10,073 nt of DNA from Coriobacteriales bacterium. GTDB taxonomy: Bacteria > Actinomycetota > Coriobacteriia > Coriobacteriales > UBA8131. Each line of letters begins with the position of its first letter. Positions within the stretch are counted from its first letter, which is position 1. The stretch lies in assembly GCA_031267175.1 (NCBI GenBank), contig JAIRZP010000169.1:1-10073 (forward strand). The letters are read 5' to 3'. The position numbers and the translations under genes were made by a program. Positions 6,230 to 10,073 of the stretch are shown here, one piece after another. The notes under the pieces are model-generated. The model saw nothing but the letters and a program-made list of their open reading frames with translations, had not been told where the DNA came from and did not search any database.

Positions 6230-6554
6230 CTATCGGTTCGACCGTGCGCGCTGGGCTGAACTGTCTTTTGGGGAGCAGATGGGAAACATCGGCTCGGAGG
6301 TCGGTCGTGCGATTACCGCCCATCGTGCTGGTCGGCAGGAGAGGGAAGACCGTGCCATCGACCGTGCCATCGATCTTTTCGCTGCGACGACAGAGGTTCT
6401 GATGGGAACCCCGTATGCCTATCGGCTGAAAGAGGTTCTACGGGCACGCGACGAGTTCCTCAGATTGTTTTTCGACGGCACCTTCGAAACCGATGCCGAG
6501 GTCATCGAACGCTACTTCATGGACTTCGCTTTCATGGCAAGGGCGGGCCGGTAA
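6222..6554 (+). CDS. Small helical protein that recurs beside DUF5674 (function unknown)
   Basis: 110 residues, predicted almost entirely helical and soluble. The N-terminal motif WAELSFGEQMGNIGSEVGRA (11-30) is characteristic of a widespread family of short uncharacterised proteins that, from memory, accompany DUF5674. RLKEVLRARDEFLRLFF (68-84) and IERYFMDFAFMARAG (95-109) match the later conserved helices. The family looks like a four-helix bundle. The ATG at 6222 has GGAGAAGG 4 nt upstream and overlaps the DUF5674 stop, so the two proteins are probably made in equal amounts and may form a complex. Residues 43-50 are a DRAIDRAI repeat caused by a perfect 12-bp tandem duplication (6348-6371). 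No catalytic motif is visible. Confidence 0.75.
   Translation: MADYRFDRARWAELSFGEQMGNIGSEVGRAITAHRAGRQEREDRAIDRAIDLFAATTEVLMGTPYAYRLKEVLRARDEFLRLFFDGTFETDAEVIERYFMDFAFMARAGR
6348..6371 (+). repeat. Perfect 2 x 12-bp tandem repeat inside the helical protein
   Basis: GACCGTGCCATC occurs twice in tandem, in frame, adding four residues (DRAI) to a helix. Four residues is about one turn, so the helix register shifts little. Confidence 0.9.
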
Positions 6555-6582
6555 TCGGTGAGATGTCTTGGAAGGTCATACC

Positions 6583-7080
6583 ATGAGTAAGAGCAAGGCT
6601 GTGCACAGACCTTGGTGGTGCTGGGTTTTAATAACCATAGGCCTCCTGCACAGCGTATTTTGCCTGTTGCTGTTTGTTCAAGGTATCAGTGAGATGGTCA
6701 GGTATATGAACCGTTCTGGGGCTACTGCGGTAGAGTGGCTCCTCGACTTTGGCATACGTACTCACGAAAGCAGCGATTTCAGCTACGCGACGATCATGTA
6801 CGGCGCAGGCGGTATTCCACTGATTCCGTGCTTGGTACTGCTCCTCATAGGGACGAGGAGATCGCTTAAGGTCTTGAAGCTGTGTCTGATACCCTGCCTG
6901 CTCGTCTCCCTTGCGCCGACCGTGCTCTTTGCCGGGGTACGCTGTTTCAACATTGGATCTATCGGGTTCCTGCAAGCTGCAGGTATCGCGAACTTCCTTT
7001 GTGGCAGCATCGTAGGCTACCTCATAGTTGCTCTTATGCTGAGAAGGGGTAGCAGGCACTTGAAACAGGCTTGTGAGTAG
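6583..7080 (+). CDS. Four-helix membrane protein of unknown function
   Basis: 165 residues starting at ATG 6583, with GGAAGG about 8 nt upstream. Four hydrophobic segments are visible: 11-34 (starting WWCWVLIT), 70-90, 97-119 and 126-152. The loop between the first two (35-69) is polar, with a likely amphipathic piece TAVEWLLDFGIRTHESSDF. Positive charges (R92, R93, K96, R154, R155, R158) near the ends of helices fit the positive-inside rule with both termini inside. I do not recognise a family. A seven-codon frame (6563-6586) overlaps the start as ATGA, so weak coupling is possible. It lies 28 nt after the DUF5674 pair in the same direction and may belong to the same transcript, but a functional tie is not evident. 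Confidence 0.65.
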   Translation: MSKSKAVHRPWWCWVLITIGLLHSVFCLLLFVQGISEMVRYMNRSGATAVEWLLDFGIRTHESSDFSYATIMYGAGGIPLIPCLVLLLIGTRRSLKVLKLCLIPCLLVSLAPTVLFAGVRCFNIGSIGFLQAAGIANFLCGSIVGYLIVALMLRRGSRHLKQACE

Positions 7081-7088
7081 CCTTGTTT
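7063..7088 (+). terminator. Weak hairpin over the stop codon of the membrane protein gene
   Basis: AAACAGGCT (7063-7071) pairs with AGCCTTGTTT (7079-7088) with one bulged T and a 7-nt loop. It covers the TAG at 7078-7080. No long U-run follows, so it is a poor intrinsic terminator and could instead be an mRNA 3'-end structure. Confidence 0.25.
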
Positions 7089-7170
7089 AACTCACCGAGA
7101 GCAGTTCTTATTGTGTCGCACAGAAGATTACACAGATGGAACCGTCCCCGGTGTGCCCTCCCACTGCTCG

Positions 7171-7199
7171 CCGGTAACTCTTCAGCACCGGCAACTCTT
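7171..7199 (+). repeat. Two direct repeats CCGGYAACTCTT upstream of the antitoxin promoter
   Basis: CCGGTAACTCTT (7171-7182) and CCGGCAACTCTT (7188-7199) differ at one base and are 17 bp apart. A further AACTCT follows at 7202-7207. The second copy touches the TTGAAA at 7198-7203. They could bind a regulator on one face of the helix. Confidence 0.5.
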
Positions 7200-7238
7200 G
7201 AAACTCTGTACCCAATATGGGGTAATTTAAGGTATACT
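7198..7238 (+). promoter_or_regulatory. Probable promoter of the antitoxin-toxin operon
   Basis: The strongest -10-like hexamer is TATACT (7233-7238), preceded by GG and lacking a good -35 at normal spacing. TTGAAA (7198-7203) could serve as -35 for GGTAAT (7221-7226) with a 17-bp spacer. I cannot decide between the two; the start would be near 7245 or 7233. Confidence 0.4.
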
Positions 7239-7246
7239 TTGGGTAC
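7208..7246. promoter_or_regulatory. Nested inverted repeats at the TA promoter (candidate autoregulatory operator)
   Basis: GTACCCAA (7208-7215) and TTGGGTAC (7239-7246) are perfect inverted repeats enclosing the -10 region. Inside, TACCCAATATGGGGTA (7209-7224) is a palindrome at 7 of 8 pairs. Thus three GGGTA half-sites occur, in alternating orientation, within 39 bp. This is the layout expected for cooperative binding by a ribbon-helix-helix antitoxin such as the one encoded downstream. Confidence 0.55.
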
Positions 7247-7285
7247 ATCGCAGATACGGAAATTCAGCTCAGTTTGCTGTTGTTG

Positions 7286-7329
7286 GTGCAGCGAGCCTGC
7301 TGGCACGGGGACCAAGGCTAAGCCCGTGC
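7286..7329 (+). other. Overlapping hairpins in the leader of the TA mRNA
   Basis: GTGCAGC (7286-7292) can pair with GCTG-g-CAC (7299-7306, one bulge). Alternatively GCACGGG (7303-7309) can pair with CCCGTGC (7323-7329) across a 13-nt loop. The two share 7303-7306 and so exclude each other. A regulatory role is speculative. Confidence 0.3.
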
Positions 7330-7368
7330 AGGTTGCTGACTCAAAGAGAATAAAGAAAGGAGCGGCCC

Positions 7369-7665
7369 ATGACACGTACAGCAGAAATCAAAATACGCGT
7401 TGAACCAACTTTGAAGCACCAGGCCACCGAGCTGTTCGGGGGTTGGGGTCTATCGCTGTCTGATGCAGTCTCACTGTTTTTGCATCAGTCCATAAAAAAA
7501 GGTGGAATCCCATTTGATGTCATAGACGAAGGCTGGGGATGGAGTCAACGCCTGGACAAATCCAAAGTAGCCGTCCACGAAATAGACCCGCACTATGGTC
7601 ACGCCCTACTTCCCGAAGACTTGGATTTTGAGGGGGATGCAGCCTATGACAGGCTATCCCGATAA
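7369..7665 (+). CDS. RelB/DinJ-type antitoxin
   Basis: 98 residues. The N-terminal strand RTAEIKIRVEP followed by helices and the block GLSLSDAVSLFLHQSIKKGGIPFDV (27-51) is the hallmark of the DinJ/RelB ribbon-helix-helix antitoxins; strands of this type pair in a dimer to contact operator DNA. The C-terminal part (about 55-98), with acidic PEDLDFEGD, is expected to be flexible until it wraps around the toxin. AAGGAG (7357-7362) lies 6 nt before the ATG. The gene overlaps the toxin start by 20 nt. It should repress its own promoter, where GGGTA inverted repeats are found (7208-7246). The ending beyond residue 60 is longer than the shortest DinJ proteins. Confidence 0.85.
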   Translation: MTRTAEIKIRVEPTLKHQATELFGGWGLSLSDAVSLFLHQSIKKGGIPFDVIDEGWGWSQRLDKSKVAVHEIDPHYGHALLPEDLDFEGDAAYDRLSR

Positions 7666-7981
7666 TCTGCACATCTTTGGTATCTATCTGGCGAAGGTCT
7701 ATTTTGACGACAAGCCGGATGTGTATAAGGTCAGGCCGGTAGTGCTTATTGACAAGGCCGAGGCTTTATTCCTTGTATTGAAAATTACCTCGAGCATTGT
7801 TCAGGGTGAACCCCAGTCATACTATCTCAACAATTGGCGGGAGTGTGGCCTTAACGTGCCATCATCTGTTGTCCTGTCGCATCTCTATCAGATACCGCCT
7901 GAAGATCTGTTTTGCGACAGACACCTCGGCAGTCTGTGCAAATCTGATATCCAAGCTATAAAGGTGCTGCTTGAAGCTTAG
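7646..7981 (+). CDS. PemK/MazF-type toxin (probable mRNA endonuclease)
   Basis: 111 residues from ATG 7646, with GAGGGGG (7630-7636) 9 nt upstream. The opening IYLAKVYFDD..KVRPVVLID resembles the first strands of MazF-like SH3-fold ribonucleases; Arg30 in VRPVV and Thr48 in LKITSS correspond to the conserved catalytic Arg and Thr/Ser of the family. The later SSVVLSHLYQIPPEDL resembles the conserved region in which PemK proteins read a strand followed by the IP turn. It should cleave RNA when released from the RelB/DinJ-type antitoxin. An upstream ATG at 7595 in the same frame has no ribosome site. MazF-like and RelE-like toxins can be hard to tell apart at this length, but the KxRPVV strand favours MazF. 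Confidence 0.75.
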   Translation: MTGYPDNLHIFGIYLAKVYFDDKPDVYKVRPVVLIDKAEALFLVLKITSSIVQGEPQSYYLNNWRECGLNVPSSVVLSHLYQIPPEDLFCDRHLGSLCKSDIQAIKVLLEA

Positions 7982-8014
7982 TTTACGCTGTATGAGGAAC
8001 AATAGCGCCCTTTC

Positions 8015-9835
8015 TTACGCACCCAGGTACCTGCTGAGCGTCTCAAACACCTCGTCGAGATTGATGGGCTTGCCGATGTGGTTGTTCATGCCTGCTGCCA
8101 GACAGCGCTCGACATCTTCGCGAAAGACGTTGGCGGTCATGGCGATGATGGGTACTTCCTGCGCGTAGGGATGCTCCAGGCTGCGGATGCGCCGGGTTGC
8201 CTCCAGCCCGTCCATCTGGGGCATCTGCATGTCCATGAAGATCATGCGGTACCTCTGCGGGTCGCGCTCGAACATCTCCAGGGCCTCGGCACCGTTCTCG
8301 GCACAATCAATGGTGAGCAGGGTAGGCTCGAGTATCGTGAGCACGATCTCTCTGTTGATGTCGATGTCCTCAGCCAGGAGTATGGTTGTTCCCGCGTAGG
8401 TGCGCTCGCTTGCGCTGACGCTGCTGTTCGCACCCACACCAGCCACAGCACTGGCTCCAGCGTCTGTAGCATCACCCGCACCAGCGCCATTACCAGCCTC
8501 CGCACCGCCTGCACCAGCTCCTGCCTCAGCCGCGCTACCGCTCCCAGCTCCCGACCCATCAACTCCGCTGCTGCCAGCTCCGCCCGCTTTAGCGTCCACC
8601 GCCCTGAGCTTTACGGTAAAGGAGAAGGTCGAGCCCGCTCCCACCTCCGACTCGACCCAAATCCTGCCGCCCATCATCTCCACGATGTTCTTGGATATGA
8701 CAAGCCCCAGGCCGGTGCCACCAAAACTGCGCGAAATACCCGAATCCGCCTGTTGAAACGAAGTGAAGAGCTGGGCCTGTTGTTCCAAAGAGATGCCAAT
8801 GCCCGAGTCGCTTACCGTAAACTCCAACTCGTAGTTCTGCGTGTCCTCGTCGTACGCCGCAACACGGGCAGTGAGCTTGATGCTGCCTTCTTCGGGGGTA
8901 AACTTGACCGCGTTGGATAGCAGGTTGGTTATGACCTGGGCCAGCCGTTGGTCGTCGCCAAAAAGAACCGGCGGTATGGAGGGGTCGATGGCAACGGAGA
9001 AACTCTGATGCTTCTCCTCCACGCGGTAGGTGTTGACGGTGAGCACCTTCTGCACGAGTTTGTCAAACTCAAACTCTACCAGACTGAGGTCAAATTTCTG
9101 TGCCTCTATCTTGCTCATATCCAAAACATCGTTGATGACGCTGAGCAGATGCTTGGAGGCCTCGTCAATCTTCTGGAGGCTGTATTCCTTGGTCTCGGGA
9201 TTATCGGCGCCCTGCGCAATGGCAGTCATGGCGATGATGGCATTGAGCGGCGTGCGCATCTCGTGGCTCATATTGGAGAGGAAGTCGCCCTTTGCACGGC
9301 TTGCCTGCAAGGCCTCGATGCGCGTCTTGACGAGTTCCGAAATATCCACGGCCACGATGATGACTCCCTGGCAGGCATCCCCGTCTTTTTGCGCAGGGTC
9401 GATAGTGACCTGGTAGATCCGCTCACGGCCATCGTTCAAACGTAGGTCATCCTCGCGGCTGTGCTCTCTCTGGTCCGCGATGACGTCTGCGCACTCTGCC
9501 GTCATACTGTGTATCCAGCTCTCAGGAAACAGCGGTGAGAATACCTCGGCAAAGGGCATGCCTACCAGCTCATTCATCACCGAATAGCCCAGCTCCTGCA
9601 CGGTCTGGTCGTTGCCGAGCACAAAGCGCAAATCAAGGTCGAGCATGAAGATGATGCCCGGAATGTTCTTGAGCAGCAGGCGGTTGTAAAAGTTGAAGAG
9701 TTCCTTGGCCGCCTCATTGCTGGTGCGCAGCCGCTCTATCTGCTCATACATCTGACTGAGGGCGCGATAGTCGCGCTCCAGCTTCTTGTACTTGCGAGCA
9801 AGCTGCTGGTACTCTTTGGCGGAATCTTCGCTCAT
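8015..9835 (-). CDS. Soluble PAS hybrid sensor histidine kinase with receiver domain
   Basis: 606 residues, no membrane helix. In order: a coiled coil (about 5-50), a PAS domain (about 55-170, ending VAVDISELVKTR), a HisKA domain with the phosphorylated His191 in SNMSHEMRTPLN, a HATPase domain with N-box N304/N308, G1 box DSGIG (343-347) and G2 box GGTGLGL (372-378), then an unusual Gly/Ala/Ser-rich linker (about 415-475) and a receiver domain with acidic pair E489-D490, phospho-acceptor Asp535 in FMDMQMPQMDG, Thr567 and Lys589. It should autophosphorylate and pass the phosphate to its own receiver and then probably to a separate Hpt protein, none of which is here. The ATG at 9835 follows GAGGG and lies 13 nt after the FIST stop, so the two form an operon. 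The FIST protein likely provides the input. Confidence 0.9.
   Translation of the reverse strand: MSEDSAKEYQQLARKYKKLERDYRALSQMYEQIERLRTSNEAAKELFNFYNRLLLKNIPGIIFMLDLDLRFVLGNDQTVQELGYSVMNELVGMPFAEVFSPLFPESWIHSMTAECADVIADQREHSREDDLRLNDGRERIYQVTIDPAQKDGDACQGVIIVAVDISELVKTRIEALQASRAKGDFLSNMSHEMRTPLNAIIAMTAIAQGADNPETKEYSLQKIDEASKHLLSVINDVLDMSKIEAQKFDLSLVEFEFDKLVQKVLTVNTYRVEEKHQSFSVAIDPSIPPVLFGDDQRLAQVITNLLSNAVKFTPEEGSIKLTARVAAYDEDTQNYELEFTVSDSGIGISLEQQAQLFTSFQQADSGISRSFGGTGLGLVISKNIVEMMGGRIWVESEVGAGSTFSFTVKLRAVDAKAGGAGSSGVDGSGAGSGSAAEAGAGAGGAEAGNGAGAGDATDAGASAVAGVGANSSVSASERTYAGTTILLAEDIDINREIVLTILEPTLLTIDCAENGAEALEMFERDPQRYRMIFMDMQMPQMDGLEATRRIRSLEHPYAQEVPIIAMTANVFREDVERCLAAGMNNHIGKPINLDEVFETLSRYLGA
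8404..8595 (-). repeat. Low-complexity Gly/Ala/Ser coding repeat between kinase and receiver
   Basis: About 60 residues made of short GAG, GSG and AGA units with occasional acidic residues. On the DNA this is a run of GCN and GGN codons, which also creates spurious Pro/Ala-rich frames on the plus strand. The run probably arose by slippage and acts as a flexible tether. Confidence 0.8.
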
Positions 9836-9848
9836 CGGCCCGGCCCTC

Positions 9849-10073
9849 TTACAAGGCGCACAGGGTAAAGGAGCAGTTGTGGAAGCGGTTGGTTGCCATG
9901 CCGTCTACGTAGCGCGTCGGGCAGATCTCGCCCAGGCAGTAGGCACCAGCCAGCGTGAGCCCGTCTGGCAGCAGCTCTTCAAGGATGGTTCCTTCGGCCT
10001 CTGACTCGGTACCCATGATAATGGCCCTGCCGCAGCAGGAGATGCAGAGCACGGTGGAATACTCATACTCGGG
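9849..10073 (-). CDS. FIST C-terminal domain protein (5' end beyond window)
   Basis: The last 74 residues of a protein running off the right edge. The sequence CISCCGRAIIMG, then AGAYCLGEICPTR and NRFHNCSFTLCAL at the end matches the FIST C-terminal domain signature (the G-E-I pair followed by the N-R-F-H-N motif). FIST proteins are soluble sensors thought to bind small molecules such as amino acids and to feed into histidine kinases or diguanylate cyclases. Unusually Cys-rich here (seven Cys in the visible part). It is followed after 13 nt by the soluble hybrid kinase, so it is probably its sensory partner. The N-terminal FIST domain is not visible. Confidence 0.8.
   Translation of the reverse strand, partial: PEYEYSTVLCISCCGRAIIMGTESEAEGTILEELLPDGLTLAGAYCLGEICPTRYVDGMATNRFHNCSFTLCAL

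Larger units (their letters stand above)
7081..7368 (+). other. Gene-free control region of the toxin-antitoxin operon
   Basis: A 288-bp stretch. It holds a 12-bp direct repeat CCGGYAACTCTT (7171-7182 and 7188-7199), a cluster of GGGTA/TACCC inverted repeats around the promoter (7208-7246), and then a leader of about 120 nt with two overlapping hairpins (7286-7306 and 7303-7329), ending in AAGGAG before ATG 7369. I see no convincing gene; frames running through it lack ribosome sites and family features. Confidence 0.6.

Noticed and set aside
7083..7403. Plus-strand 106-codon frame over the TA control region
   Set aside because: No ribosome site or family features, and it crosses the promoter, leader and antitoxin start in another frame.
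8078..8920. A 280-codon plus-strand open frame and other Pro/Ala-rich frames nearby
   Set aside because: Antisense shadows of the hybrid kinase; the Ala/Pro richness mirrors the Gly/Ala linker.
1..10073. CRISPR arrays, IS ends, tRNA or rRNA genes
   Set aside because: No regularly spaced repeats, transposase motifs or recognisable RNA gene cores were seen by eye on either strand.

Overview
The window looks like a chromosomal stretch from an anaerobic member of the Coriobacteriia (Actinomycetota). This is inferred from the moderately high GC content, the Tat-exported DMSO-reductase-type protein with typical coriobacterial DmsB features, the HMA2-domain P-type ATPase paired with a small DUF6110-like protein, and the FIST/soluble hybrid kinase pair. 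There is no rRNA, tRNA, CRISPR array, insertion sequence or phage gene that I can see. All of this rests on motif recognition and remembered family patterns; nothing was searched.

Layout, left to right. (1) 1-891, minus: a lipase-like alpha/beta hydrolase running off the left edge. It diverges across an 87-bp gap from a plus-strand pair: a 73-aa unknown protein (979-1200) and a DUF6036-like nucleotidyltransferase (1197-1775) whose start overlaps its stop as ATGA. Both divergent genes appear to have extended -10 boxes exactly 7 nt before the ATG, so their mRNAs are probably leaderless. (2) 1840-2778, minus: a single open frame made of the N-terminal fifth of a DmsA catalytic subunit joined in frame to the C-terminal half of a DmsB iron-sulfur subunit, best read as the scar of an internal deletion in a dmsAB operon. 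It keeps a good promoter, a perfect 13-bp palindrome and a strong Shine-Dalgarno. (3) About 3018-5749, plus: a heavy-metal transport operon with a promoter overlapped by an 18-bp palindrome, a DUF6110-like small protein, a degenerate duplicate of the ATPase start, then a P1B-like ATPase with an SCA membrane motif and a disordered linker. (4) 5888-7080, plus: a DUF5674 protein overlapping a small all-helical protein (a recurrent pair of unknown function), followed by a four-helix membrane protein. (5) 7171-7981, plus: a RelB/DinJ-type antitoxin and a PemK/MazF-type toxin under a promoter rich in GGGTA inverted repeats, with a long structured leader. (6) 7982-10073, minus: a soluble PAS hybrid histidine kinase preceded by the C-terminus of a FIST sensor protein.

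Functionally the window combines metal efflux, signal sensing, a probable toxin-antitoxin module, a second possible one (nucleotidyltransferase pair) and a relic of anaerobic respiration. The most distinctive items are the dmsA-dmsB chimera, the divergent leaderless pair, the DUF5674 pair, and the ATPase operon with its partial start duplication and palindromic operator.
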